From NCBI RefSeq assembly GCF_003480315.1, contig NZ_QUIV01000006.1, positions 7,629 through 71,628 of the forward strand: 64,000 nucleotides of DNA, written 5' to 3'. This DNA comes from Clostridium sp. AM33-3. GTDB lineage: Bacteria; Bacillota; Clostridia; Lachnospirales; Lachnospiraceae. This document shows positions 42,945 to 51,835 of the stretch, in pieces. The translations under genes were made by a program, and so were the position numbers. Under the pieces are notes generated by a model. That model was given only the letters and a program-made list of their open reading frames with translations, did not search any database and was not told the DNA's origin. Position 1 is the first letter of the stretch; every line of letters begins with the position of its first letter.

Positions 42945-43991
42945 AAGATATTGCGACAGACTGTAGTAAAGCTCACCTGCACATCCGCGGGTGAGCTCTG
43001 CTGCCGTCATGGAATTTAAGATGGCCTCCTGTTCCGCTTCTGCAGCGGCAAGAAACGCCCGGTTTATAATCTGCTCCGGAATAGCCTGAATTTGAAGCAG
43101 TTCCTCCTCTTCGTTGGATGGGATCCGGTTTGCTGTAGTAAATCCGATCATGACCTCGCCGCTTCCATGTCCGGTATAGCCGCCCGTGCGGGCAATGCCT
43201 ACGCCGGTTCTCCGAAGAATACGCTTCAGCTGACGGCTGGTCAGCGGAAGATCCGTAGCCAGAATACTCATGATAGAACCTTTGTCTTCTTCCGATGCTG
43301 CCATATCATCCTTTTCCTGCTTCCAGTCCAGAATCTCTGCACCGACAGCCTCTCCATTTAACACAAAATCCTCTGTTGCTCCAAAATTTGACTGGACCAG
43401 CACTCCAATGGTATATTCTGTTTCTCCAATACGGATTACACGGGAAGCAGAGCCAATACCACCCTTCAGGCCATAGCAGAGCGTTCCTGCTCCGGCTCCC
43501 ACATCTCCCTCTTCAAAATCATCGGAGGCAGACGCAAAGGCACGGCGGACCTCTGCTGTTCCCACTGCCCGCTTTTGAATCTGATTAATGCGGCAGTCAT
43601 TGCACTCGCCCACTACCGGATTGATGCTCATGGGATCCAGACCATCCTGCTTACACTGTTCCACCACGATATCCACCATGGCGTCCCATACCTTTCCCAC
43701 ATTTAGAGTATTCGTCAGGGCAATAGGGGTCTCCAGCGTCCCCAGTTCTTCTATCTGAACTAGTCCGGCACTTTTTCCAAATCCGTTGTGAACATAAGCT
43801 GCTGCAATATATTTCTTTGCAAATGCATTGTCCCCGCCGGGAAGGACTACCGTCACTCCGGTATGATTTTCTTCTGTTTTTACCGTGCAGTGTCCGACCT
43901 TTACCCCAGGCACATCCGTAATCTTATTTCGTTTTCCGGTCTGCAGGCGTCCAGGCACAAGGCCAAAGTCCCGGATTCGTTTTCTCTCCAT
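42768..43991 (-). CDS. dmpA: P1-family (DmpA-like) aminopeptidase with M55-derived C-terminal tail
   Basis: A 407-residue frame. Residues 1-350 are a P1-family peptidase: K-R-N-K-I-T-D-V-P-G-V-K-V-G-H at the start, N-T-L-N-V-G-K-V-W-D, N-P-V-V-G-E-C-N-D, and G-L-K-G-G-I-G-S-A-S-R, where self-cleavage before the Ser should generate the nucleophile. From about residue 351 the sequence becomes the start of an M55 D-aminopeptidase and stops after a frameshift, so the last 55 or so residues are a fusion relic. Core peptidase function may survive. It follows dat by 44 nt. DmpA-type enzymes release D- or L-amino acids from peptides. Confidence 0.88.
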   Translation of the reverse strand: MERKRIRDFGLVPGRLQTGKRNKITDVPGVKVGHCTVKTEENHTGVTVVLPGGDNAFAKKYIAAAYVHNGFGKSAGLVQIEELGTLETPIALTNTLNVGKVWDAMVDIVVEQCKQDGLDPMSINPVVGECNDCRINQIQKRAVGTAEVRRAFASASDDFEEGDVGAGAGTLCYGLKGGIGSASRVIRIGETEYTIGVLVQSNFGATEDFVLNGEAVGAEILDWKQEKDDMAASEEDKGSIMSILATDLPLTSRQLKRILRRTGVGIARTGGYTGHGSGEVMIGFTTANRIPSNEEEELLQIQAIPEQIINRAFLAAAEAEQEAILNSMTAAELTRGCAGELYYSLSQYLEGCAGTTLNYETHKEEPAYQKYAKQMTDEVVAVCEAALAAGVDEIVVKDDTEMPPTLM

Positions 43992-44035
43992 GTTATTCTT
44001 CCTCTCTGCTTTTTATCAGGAACTGCCACAGCAGA

Positions 44036-44878
44036 TCATTTCCCGATTTCACTTAAATATTTATCACGCAGCTTCTGGATCAGTTCCGGATTCTTCATAC
44101 CGACAGCCCTTTTGTTTAACTCCATGGCACGCATGCTCGGATGGCTGGTACTGGTCACCAGGATCTCATCTGCGGTGTAGAGCTCTTCCAGGGTAAATGC
44201 ACGCTCCTCTACCGGGATTCCCAGTTCACCGCAATAGCGGATGATGTGCTTTCTCTCAGTTCCCGGAAGAATCAGATTATCTAACGGATGCGTAATGAAC
44301 ACGCCATCCTTCACCATGGAAATATTCGAATGTGAACATTCCGTCACAAAGCCGTCCCGTACAAAAACAGTCTCATTGCAGCCTGCCTCAGATGCCTGCT
44401 GGGCTGCCATGACATTCGGGATCAGATTCAAGGTCTTGATATTGCAGTGATAGAAACGGGTATCCGGAATGCTGATCAGCCGGTATTCATCGGACATCTG
44501 CACACCGCTCCACGGCTTGCTGTATACATACAGATTGCTGGAAACTCCCTTTCCCGGGAACAGATGATTACGCGGAGAGGTTCCTCTGGTCACCTGCCAG
44601 TAAAGGAACTGGCAGCTGCTCTCTAACTTCTGAACCAGATCCGTCAGAAGCGCGCCGACTTCTTCTTTGGTATAGGGAAGTTCAATGCGAAGCATGGCTG
44701 CACTGTTGAACATGCGGTCCAGATGATCCTGCAGAGCAAAGATCTTATGATCAAATACCATTGCCGCCTCGTAAATTCCATCTCCAAAGTAGAATCCGCG
44801 GTCATTAGCCGGAATCATCATGTCGTCAATTGCTGTAATCTTTCCGTTATAATAAGCAAGGTCCTTCATCTTATCCAT
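44036..44878 (-). CDS. dat: D-amino-acid transaminase-like class IV aminotransferase
   Basis: A 280-residue PLP fold-type IV enzyme. It shows N-D-R-G-F-Y-F-G-D-G-I-Y-E near residue 22, the PLP lysine in N-I-K-T-L-N-L-I-P-N-V near residue 150, and V-T-E-C-S-H-S-N-I with the Glu that holds the cofactor. The I-K-T-L-N and S-x-S-N pattern favours D-amino-acid transaminase over branched-chain transaminase. ATG 44878 has AAGGAGAGG upstream. Followed by dmpA and an M55 relic, it fits use of D-amino acids from wall peptides. A branched-chain role is a weaker alternative, given azlCD downstream. Confidence 0.88.
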   Translation of the reverse strand: MDKMKDLAYYNGKITAIDDMMIPANDRGFYFGDGIYEAAMVFDHKIFALQDHLDRMFNSAAMLRIELPYTKEEVGALLTDLVQKLESSCQFLYWQVTRGTSPRNHLFPGKGVSSNLYVYSKPWSGVQMSDEYRLISIPDTRFYHCNIKTLNLIPNVMAAQQASEAGCNETVFVRDGFVTECSHSNISMVKDGVFITHPLDNLILPGTERKHIIRYCGELGIPVEERAFTLEELYTADEILVTSTSHPSMRAMELNKRAVGMKNPELIQKLRDKYLSEIGK

Positions 44879-44982
44879 ACTATTCCTCTCCTTATCTTCC
44901 GGCCCATGGCAGCTTTGCTGCACTTTCATTCTTCTGCAGTAGAGAATGCACTGTCATGAAGTCCGTATGTGTCTTTGCTGTA

Positions 44983-45011
44983 AGTATACAATGTGGATTT
45001 TCAAAAGTAAA
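44983..45011 (-). promoter_or_regulatory. Promoter of the dat-dmpA-M42-azlCD operon
   Basis: On the minus strand TTTACT (45006-45011) and TATACT (44983-44988) are 17 bp apart. Confidence 0.65.
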
Positions 45012-45026
45012 TAGTTGTGCTGAACG

Positions 45027-45072
45027 AACCTTGAAGCTGAACCTTGAAGCTTTGTGTGTTTTAGATTATAAT
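45027..45072 (+). promoter_or_regulatory. LysR gene promoter with tandem 12-bp repeats
   Basis: TTGAAG (45044-45049) and TATAAT (45067-45072) have a 17-bp spacer. AACCTTGAAGCT is repeated at 45027-45038 and 45040-45051 (13-bp period), with the second copy covering the -35 box. The repeat lies between divergent dat and LysR genes and may be an operator. Confidence 0.65.
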
Positions 45073-45104
45073 TTCCTATGGAAACATCGAAAGAAGGATA
45101 AACC

Positions 45105-46031
45105 ATGACAAGCAAAGAATTATTATATGTAAAAACGGTAGCAGACGAAAAAAATATATCCCGGGCAGCCAAAAAGCTCTTCATTGCCCAGCCATCCTTA
45201 AGCCAGTCGATCCAGAGGATTGAGGATTCCGTTGGCGTACCCTTGTTCAACCGGACAGCCGGAGGACTCACACTGACCTTTGCCGGGGAACGCTATTACC
45301 ACATGGCTGTCCAGGTGTTAAAGATCTATCAGGATTTTGAGCTGGAGGTCAGTGACATCAATAACCTGAAAACCGGCAAGATCCATCTTGGCACCACCAA
45401 CCATCTCAGTACCCTGACCCTTGCCAAAATTCTGCCGCGCTTCTGTGATGTATGTTCCAACATCGAGCTTACCATCTCAGAGGAAAACTCTTCCAGACTG
45501 GAGCAGATGCTGATGTCAGGAGAACTGGACTTTGCCATCATGCATACCCCGGCCGATATCCGGACACAGCCTCAGTTCCGCTTTGATATCATGCGCCGCG
45601 ATCCATTCGTGATCGCGCTCGCACCAGATCATCCGCTGATCAAGCAGTCGGAACGCAAGGACGGATATCCATACCCGGTCCTGGATGTAAAACTGCTGAA
45701 AAACGAAAGTTTCCTGATGCTGCACAAATCTCAGCGTATCCGTCAGATCACGGATGAAGTGCTTGGACGCGCCGGAATCCAGCGTCCGAAAATTTCACTC
45801 ACACTGCGCAATTTTGAAACCGCCCAGCTTCTTGCTGCCCAGGGAATGGGGGTTACTTTCGTGCCTTTGGAATACTCCCGGATTACTTCAGAGGAATACC
45901 ATCCGGCACTGCTGTCCATTGATAACGTATACCAGGCTCACTGGGATATGTGCATTACATCTTTAAAAGACGGCTTTCTCTCAAAAGCAGATCAGCTCTT
46001 TATCCGGATTGCAAAGGAAGAACTGGCATGA
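45105..46031 (+). CDS. LysR-family transcriptional regulator
   Basis: A 308-residue LysR regulator with helix-turn-helix at residues about 3-60 (E-K-N-I-S-R-A-A-K-K-L-F-I-A-Q-P-S-L-S-Q-S-I) and an effector domain from about residue 90. It is divergent from dat, its most likely target, with repeats between them. icd follows 100 nt downstream on the same strand and could also be affected. AAGAAGGA precedes the ATG. Confidence 0.93.
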   Translation: MTSKELLYVKTVADEKNISRAAKKLFIAQPSLSQSIQRIEDSVGVPLFNRTAGGLTLTFAGERYYHMAVQVLKIYQDFELEVSDINNLKTGKIHLGTTNHLSTLTLAKILPRFCDVCSNIELTISEENSSRLEQMLMSGELDFAIMHTPADIRTQPQFRFDIMRRDPFVIALAPDHPLIKQSERKDGYPYPVLDVKLLKNESFLMLHKSQRIRQITDEVLGRAGIQRPKISLTLRNFETAQLLAAQGMGVTFVPLEYSRITSEEYHPALLSIDNVYQAHWDMCITSLKDGFLSKADQLFIRIAKEELA

Positions 46032-46131
46032 GTTTTGCAAAAGAGTAGACTGTTACATTTTCAAAATCAGCCTATTGTGATAAACTAGGGAAAGAACAGT
46101 CAACTATCCAGAACCCAGAGGAGGAAAGATT

Positions 46132-47343
46132 ATGGAAAAAATTAAAATGACTACACCACTTGTCGAGATGGACGGCGACGAGATGGCTGCAATCCTGTGG
46201 AAAGAAACCAAGGAAAAACTGATTCTGCCTTTTGTGGATCTCATGGTCGAGTATTATAACTTAGGCATCCGCAACCGTGACTTCACTGATGACCAGGTTA
46301 CAATAGACTCCGCCAATGCCGCCAACAAATACGGTGTTGCCGTCAAATGCGCCACCATCACGCCAAACCTGGAGCGCATGCAGGAATATCAGTTGAAAAA
46401 AATGTGGAAGAGCCCGAACGCTACCATCCGCTCCATCATGGACGGTACCGTGTTCCGTGCACCGATTCTGATCAAAGGCATCGAACCCTATATCAAAACC
46501 TGGACGAAACCCATCACCCTGGCCCGCCATGCATATGGCGATCTCTACCGTGCTTCCGAAATGAAGATTGACCAGCCGGGCAAATGTGAGCTGGTTTTCA
46601 CTGCTGAAGACGGGACGGAAACAAGAGAGCTCATCCATAACTTTACCACGCCTGGTGTTGTCCAGGGCATCCATAACCTGGATTCTTCCATCCAGAGCTT
46701 TGCCCGCTGCTGCATGTCCTATGCACTGGATGTAAAGCAGGATCTGATCTTTTCCGCAAAGGACACAATTTCAAAGGTCTATGACCGTAATTTCCGCGAG
46801 ATTTTCAAAGATGTTTTCATGAATGAGTTTATGGAAAACTTTGAGAAGGCCGGTATTTCCTACCAGTACTGTCTGATCGACGATGCAGTGTCCCGTGCCG
46901 TAAAAAATCAGGGCGGCTATGTCTGGGCCTGCCAGAACTATGACGGCGATGTTATGAGTGATATGCTGGCTACCGCATATGGTTCCGCAGCTATGATGAC
47001 CTCCGTGCTGGTATCACCGAACGGCAATTATGAGTACGAGGCTGCTCACGGAACCGTGCGCCGTCACTACTACCGCTATTTGGAGGGCGGTGTTGCATCT
47101 ACCAACCCGCTTGCCATCATTATGGCCTGGGCCAGCGCTCTGGAAAAACGCGGCGAGCTGGATCAGAACAAAGAGCTGGAAACCTTTGGCCGCCAGTTAA
47201 AAGAAGCAGCAGTCAATACCGTAGAAAACGGCATTATGACTGCTGATCTGAAAAAAGTAACCACGATTAAAAATCCGCATGTTGTTACCGGACTTGTATT
47301 CATTGCTACTGTCCAGGAACGGCTGATGAAGCTTCGCGGTTAA
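46132..47343 (+). CDS. icd: NADP-type isocitrate dehydrogenase
   Basis: A 403-residue enzyme oxidising isocitrate to 2-oxoglutarate and CO2. The sequence is of the eukaryote-like homodimeric class: V-E-M-D-G-D-E-M at residue 11, S-P-N-A-T-I-R near 95, the metal-binding Y-x-x-I-D-D-A near 248, and E-A-A-H-G-T-V-R-R near 304, where the following R-H-Y pattern favours NADP. With the aconitases encoded nearby it can yield 2-oxoglutarate for glutamate synthesis. GAGGAGG precedes the ATG. Its 3' end overlaps the convergent LysR gene by 38 nt. Confidence 0.95.
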   Translation: MEKIKMTTPLVEMDGDEMAAILWKETKEKLILPFVDLMVEYYNLGIRNRDFTDDQVTIDSANAANKYGVAVKCATITPNLERMQEYQLKKMWKSPNATIRSIMDGTVFRAPILIKGIEPYIKTWTKPITLARHAYGDLYRASEMKIDQPGKCELVFTAEDGTETRELIHNFTTPGVVQGIHNLDSSIQSFARCCMSYALDVKQDLIFSAKDTISKVYDRNFREIFKDVFMNEFMENFEKAGISYQYCLIDDAVSRAVKNQGGYVWACQNYDGDVMSDMLATAYGSAAMMTSVLVSPNGNYEYEAAHGTVRRHYYRYLEGGVASTNPLAIIMAWASALEKRGELDQNKELETFGRQLKEAAVNTVENGIMTADLKKVTTIKNPHVVTGLVFIATVQERLMKLRG

Positions 47344-48277
47344 ATTTCTGCTTCATCAGATCGATCAGGCAGCGCTCCGCGCGCCCCAGATACATCTCTT
47401 CTTTGTAGACTGCGTTGACACTCCAGGACTCCGGAGTCACAGAAAAATCATAGCAGTTGAAACGTTCCATTCCCCCCAGCGCATCAACCGCCCGCTGGGG
47501 GACAATGGCAACACCAAGACCTGCTGCAGCCAGCTGGACTGCGGAAATACAGCTTGAGAGCTCAATCATGATTTTTGGCTCGATTCCATACTGGCGCAGC
47601 ACCAGGTCTGTTTTTTTTCGAATCGAATGTCCCTTTTTCAGCATAATGAACGGAATATCTTTCATAGCATTCAGATTCAAACAGCGCTTTGTCGGTGACA
47701 GAGACATTCGGTCTGCAGCCTGCTCCGTCTCTAAAAACATATCATCCTGAATCATGCTTTTTTCTGCCACCAGCAACAAGCGTTCCCGGTAGATCGACTC
47801 TGCCTTCAATCCGACCGGAAGCTCACCCTGGCTCCTGGGAATCACATAAAAGCTGATATCATCCCGCAAAAGTGCCTTTAGCAGTTCATCTGATTTTGCT
47901 TCCATCACCTGCAGTTCAATCCCCGGATACTGTTTTTTAAATTCCGGGATCACAGCTGGGAGCATATATCCGGCACGTTCTGTCGGCATTCCGAATACAA
48001 TGCGCCCCTTCTCTCCCAGTCCTGCATCAATCAGTTCTTTTCTTAAGTTATCACTCATCAACAGGATTTTTCTGGCTGTCTCCACATACTTTTCTCCCGC
48101 ATAGGTAATCGTAAGCGGTGAGGTACCGCGATCAAACAGCTTTACCCCTACGTCCTGCTCCACCTTGGATACAATATGGCTCAGGGATGGCTGGGAGATA
48201 TAAAGCTTGCGCGCAGCTGCGGTGATGCTGCGGCAATCCGCAACGGTTGTAATATAAAGCATTTCGCGAAAATCCAT
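47306..48277 (-). CDS. LysR-family transcriptional regulator
   Basis: A 323-residue LysR regulator with helix-turn-helix at residues 1-60 (D-C-R-S-I-T-A-A-A-R-K-L-Y-I-S-Q-P-S-L-S-H-I-V) and effector domain after residue 90. ATG 48277 is chosen for the GGGAGG just upstream; a longer frame has no ribosome site. It lies at the end of the rraA-acn-prpF-hydratase operon, behind a large hairpin (48345-48382), and is a candidate controller of that operon or of icd. Confidence 0.92.
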   Translation of the reverse strand: MDFREMLYITTVADCRSITAAARKLYISQPSLSHIVSKVEQDVGVKLFDRGTSPLTITYAGEKYVETARKILLMSDNLRKELIDAGLGEKGRIVFGMPTERAGYMLPAVIPEFKKQYPGIELQVMEAKSDELLKALLRDDISFYVIPRSQGELPVGLKAESIYRERLLLVAEKSMIQDDMFLETEQAADRMSLSPTKRCLNLNAMKDIPFIMLKKGHSIRKKTDLVLRQYGIEPKIMIELSSCISAVQLAAAGLGVAIVPQRAVDALGGMERFNCYDFSVTPESWSVNAVYKEEMYLGRAERCLIDLMKQKFNREASSAVPGQ

Positions 48278-48344
48278 GCATTTCCTCCCGATGTCAAAAT
48301 TTCTCCTCTTATTATATCCACTTTTCTTTCCTTCCGCAAGCGCC

Positions 48345-48382
48345 GAAACAGGACGGTTCCCGCAAGGTGACCGCCCTGTTTC
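48345..48382 (-). repeat. Hairpin between hydratase gene and LysR gene
   Basis: GAAACAGGACGGT (48345-48357) pairs with ACCGCCCTGTTTC (48370-48382) with one mismatch. No T run follows on the minus strand, so it may not terminate transcription by itself. Confidence 0.6.
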
Positions 48383-48401
48383 TATGCTGCATTGCAAGCA
48401 T

Positions 48402-50663
48402 TTACCCTCTATAATAATTGATCAGACATCCCGATAATAAAATCTTCCGCTCATCCTCTGTCAGCGCATCCAGTGTGCACGTGATCTCAGACTGTACTGT
48501 TGCGGATGCCGGATCCAATACCTGGACCATAATCGGATTTTTACACTCAGACACCACATTCCGCACATCCCGGATCAGCAGATAACTTCCCACAGGAATC
48601 TTCAGCGTCTCCTCGGTACGAAGCGGCAAAAGACCCCAGTTGATCAGATTGGAACGGTAGCGCTTGGTTGCATACTCATTGGCCAGATTTGCAAATCCAC
48701 CCAGCACCTTCTGGCAGCTGGCGGCCTGCTCTCTTGAGGAACCATCGCCGATCTTATCGCTGACCATCAGGCTGCCAAGAGTAATATCAGAAACGCTGCA
48801 TCCCAGTTCTGCAGTAAGCTTCGCCAGCAGATTGCTGCACTCTGCATCTCCTGTCTGAATGCTGCCGTCAGCCTGTTCTCTCCGGCATTTTTCCAGCGCT
48901 CTTACAGCCTTTGCCCGACCCACATACTCCGGATCACGGCTGATCATGGTGTACTCCGAAATTTTCTCCGGATTGGAACGGAAGGAGGAGGCCTCGCCGG
49001 ACGGTATCAGCTCATCAGTCGTTACTGAACCGTGATAGGAACCGGCGGTCTTTAACAGCAGATGCTTTGTTAAAGGCTGCATTTCCGGCCAGTCCGCAAT
49101 ATTCGGCCCCATGGTCAGTTCTACGCTGTCGTCGCCCTTATTATAGTTGTCAAATACCTGATTTTCATAGATCTTCGGATCAAAATGATGCTTTAAGGTC
49201 CGGTACTCTACGTTCAGTTCGGTAGCTGCTGTCAGTTTTCCGCCATTTCGCACAGTAGCCGCGATGGAGCGGGCATCCATCAGGCAGGCACAGGCCATCT
49301 GACCCTGTCCCGGTTTAGAGCCTTCACGGTTCGGATAGTTTCGTGTCATATGGCGGATGCTGACCTGATTATTGGCCGGAACATCGGTCACGCCGAAGCA
49401 CGGACCGCAGATACACGGACGAAGCGTTGCGCCGCTCACCGCCAGTTCTCCGGCAACCCCCTGCTCCATCAGATCTGCCATGATCGGAAGACTGGCCGGA
49501 TTGATACCCAGATTCAGTCCGTTTCCCGGAATTCCATAGCCCTTTAAGATATCCGCCATGGCAACGATATTCTCAAACAGACCGCCGCTGCAGCCGCTGA
49601 CTAGGGCCTGATCCACATAGAATGCTCCATCTCTCATATGAGACTGGATGGAGAAGGGCTCACCATGCTTTCCTTTGATCTTATTTCCTGCTTCTTCTAT
49701 CTCTTTGATGACTTCCGGCATCCGCTCCTTAAACTCGCGGATCGGCATGGCATTGCTTGGATGGAACGGCAGCGCGATCATACACTCCACACTCGAAAGA
49801 TCAATCTCGATGAGCCCGTCATAGTACGCTCCGGTCTCCGGTGCCATCTCTCGGTAAGCATCGCCCCGGCCGTGCTCTGCCAGAAACTCTTCCGTCTTTC
49901 CATCGGTACACCACACGCTGGAAAGCGCAGCGCTTTCCGTAGTCATGACATCAATGCCCATGCGGTATTCCATGCTTAAGTTGGAAACGCCGTCCCCCAC
50001 AAACTCCAGCACCTTGTTCTTGTTGAAGTTGTTCTGGAAGGTTGCCGCGATCAGGGCTAAAGCCACATCCTGCGGGCCAACTCCGGGTCTTGGAGAACCG
50101 GTCAGTTTTACCGCCAGCACCGGCGGGTACGCAATATCATAGGTGCGGCCAAGCAGCTGCTTGGCCACCTCGCCGCCTCCCTCGCCGATGCCCATCGTAC
50201 CCAGGGCACCATAGCGGGAATGACTGTCGGAGCCAAGAATCATCTTTCCGCCTTCGGCCATCATCTCACGCATATACTGGTGAAGAACTGCCCGGTATGG
50301 CGGAACGAAAATACCGCCGTACTTTTTCGCATTTCCAAGGCCAAAGACGTGGTCATCCTCATTGATGGTGCCGCCCACCGCGCAGAGGGTGTGGTGGCAG
50401 TTGGAAAGCACGTAGGGAACCGGGAACTTTTTGATTCCGCTGGCCCGGGCCGTCTGCAGAATGTTGACATAGTTATTATCCGGAGACACCAGCGCGTCAA
50501 ATTTCAGCTGGAGCTGCTCCATATTGTTACTGTGGTTATGGGCCTTTAAAATCCCATAGGCCATGGTTTTTTCTTTTCCTTCCGCCTTCTGAAGCGCGTC
50601 TTCTGCTGCAGCAAAGGTGCCGTCAGCCGCAAGCACAACACCATGCTCGGTCAGTTTAACCAT
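48402..50663 (-). CDS. Aconitase-superfamily hydratase, 753 residues
   Basis: A 4Fe-4S hydro-lyase of the aconitase superfamily. Likely cluster ligands are in V-S-G-C-S-G-G near residue 385 and C-I-C-G-P-C-F-G near 450. The swivel domain carries G-D-G-S-S-R-E-Q-A near residue 660 and L-I-N-W-G-L-L-P. It is distinct from the second aconitase of this operon (51836-53800) in length and motif spelling. Related proteins are annotated simply as hydratase, so citrate/isocitrate or a homologue may be the substrate. ATG 50663 has GGAGG 8-10 nt upstream. It is the last enzyme gene of the operon. Confidence 0.87.
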   Translation of the reverse strand: MVKLTEHGVVLAADGTFAAAEDALQKAEGKEKTMAYGILKAHNHSNNMEQLQLKFDALVSPDNNYVNILQTARASGIKKFPVPYVLSNCHHTLCAVGGTINEDDHVFGLGNAKKYGGIFVPPYRAVLHQYMREMMAEGGKMILGSDSHSRYGALGTMGIGEGGGEVAKQLLGRTYDIAYPPVLAVKLTGSPRPGVGPQDVALALIAATFQNNFNKNKVLEFVGDGVSNLSMEYRMGIDVMTTESAALSSVWCTDGKTEEFLAEHGRGDAYREMAPETGAYYDGLIEIDLSSVECMIALPFHPSNAMPIREFKERMPEVIKEIEEAGNKIKGKHGEPFSIQSHMRDGAFYVDQALVSGCSGGLFENIVAMADILKGYGIPGNGLNLGINPASLPIMADLMEQGVAGELAVSGATLRPCICGPCFGVTDVPANNQVSIRHMTRNYPNREGSKPGQGQMACACLMDARSIAATVRNGGKLTAATELNVEYRTLKHHFDPKIYENQVFDNYNKGDDSVELTMGPNIADWPEMQPLTKHLLLKTAGSYHGSVTTDELIPSGEASSFRSNPEKISEYTMISRDPEYVGRAKAVRALEKCRREQADGSIQTGDAECSNLLAKLTAELGCSVSDITLGSLMVSDKIGDGSSREQAASCQKVLGGFANLANEYATKRYRSNLINWGLLPLRTEETLKIPVGSYLLIRDVRNVVSECKNPIMVQVLDPASATVQSEITCTLDALTEDERKILLSGCLINYYRG

Positions 50664-50694
50664 TATCTCATCCTCCTGCTCTTGTTGCCGTATC

Positions 50695-51834
50695 TTACTT
50701 CCGGATATACAGGGTTCCATCCATGATCCGGCGCGCGGTTCTCTGAACGCCTACGCTCGGAAGCTTCAGTTCCCCATTCTCCTCCTGCAACTCCGGAACC
50801 ATGGTCATAATGCCACTCGGATGACCAATCCGGACATTGCCAGTTTTTCCTGCTTTCCGAAGAACCTTTTCTACCACAGAGCCCTCCATGGCTGCAGCCA
50901 CGCTGATGGCACTGGCAGAAGTCAGCGGGCATGCCTTATGACACTTGAATACAGAAATAACACGGGCACATACATCCATATCTTCTGCGTTTACCTGCTG
51001 TCCCGCAATATCCGTATAAGACTTCGGCACAGTTACAAAACCAACCTTCGGCACCGCCGGACTGTTTTCTGTGGCATCTTTTAAGTCCTTCGCAAAGCCC
51101 ATCCTACAGCAGGCAACACCGCGAATCTTCTCCAGAAGGTCAGAAACCTCTTTATTGCTGTTCACTTCCTCAGGAAGCTCTGTACCAGTCATGCCGATAT
51201 CCTCAGCCTTAACCAGAACCATCGGATTGGATACATCCAGGATGGTTGCCTCAATCGGTCCAAAATCCGGAATTTCCAGAGTTTCCACACAGGTTCCGAT
51301 CGGAAGAAGTTTTCCGGTTTTCGCACCCGCCGGATTTAAAAATTTGACATTCAGTTCTGCAGCAGTTCCATCCACACCGGCAATGGCACAGTCACCCTCC
51401 TGAGCAAAGGTCTTTGTCTCCGGATCAATCGGAACCGTCACATCAATAAACTTGTCAGTGTTGCGATTTAACATATGAACCGTAGTCACCGGCTCGGTAA
51501 TTGTAACCATGCCTTCCTCTATCGCATACGGGCCAACAGCGGCTGTCATATTACCGCAGTTGGATTTATAATCCACCTGACTCTTGCCGACAATTACCTG
51601 ACCTACCAGATATTCTACATCAATTCCTGGCTCTTCGCTCTTCCATACAATAACGATTTTATTGTTGGAGGAAACGGTTCCGCCCATGCCGTCAATCTGC
51701 TTCGGATCCGGATTGCCCATAGCCTGAAGGAAAACGCTGTCCCACTCCTCCCGGTTTTCCGGAAGATCTTCCTTATGAAACATGCAGCCTTTGCTGGTAC
51801 CGCCGCGCATAAATACGGTCTTAAATGTTCTCAT
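50695..51834 (-). CDS. prpF: PrpF-family methylaconitate/tricarboxylate isomerase
   Basis: A 379-residue isomerase with two diaminopimelate-epimerase-like halves. Typical motifs: F-M-R-G-G-T-S-K-G near residue 10, D-G-M-G-G, and S-N-C-G-N-M-T-A-A-V-G near residue 100. PrpF moves double bonds in 2-methylaconitate; relatives GalD and LigU act on 4-oxalomesaconate. It lies between two aconitase-superfamily genes, with 1-nt spacing to the upstream acn gene. No methylcitrate synthase or lyase is nearby, so the propionate role of PrpF is not supported. Confidence 0.9.
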   Translation of the reverse strand: MRTFKTVFMRGGTSKGCMFHKEDLPENREEWDSVFLQAMGNPDPKQIDGMGGTVSSNNKIVIVWKSEEPGIDVEYLVGQVIVGKSQVDYKSNCGNMTAAVGPYAIEEGMVTITEPVTTVHMLNRNTDKFIDVTVPIDPETKTFAQEGDCAIAGVDGTAAELNVKFLNPAGAKTGKLLPIGTCVETLEIPDFGPIEATILDVSNPMVLVKAEDIGMTGTELPEEVNSNKEVSDLLEKIRGVACCRMGFAKDLKDATENSPAVPKVGFVTVPKSYTDIAGQQVNAEDMDVCARVISVFKCHKACPLTSASAISVAAAMEGSVVEKVLRKAGKTGNVRIGHPSGIMTMVPELQEENGELKLPSVGVQRTARRIMDGTLYIRK

Positions 51835-51835
51835 C

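Noticed and set aside
45027..45051. CRISPR-like or mobile-element repeat
   Set aside because: Only two copies at 13-bp spacing in a promoter, without spacers or cas genes.
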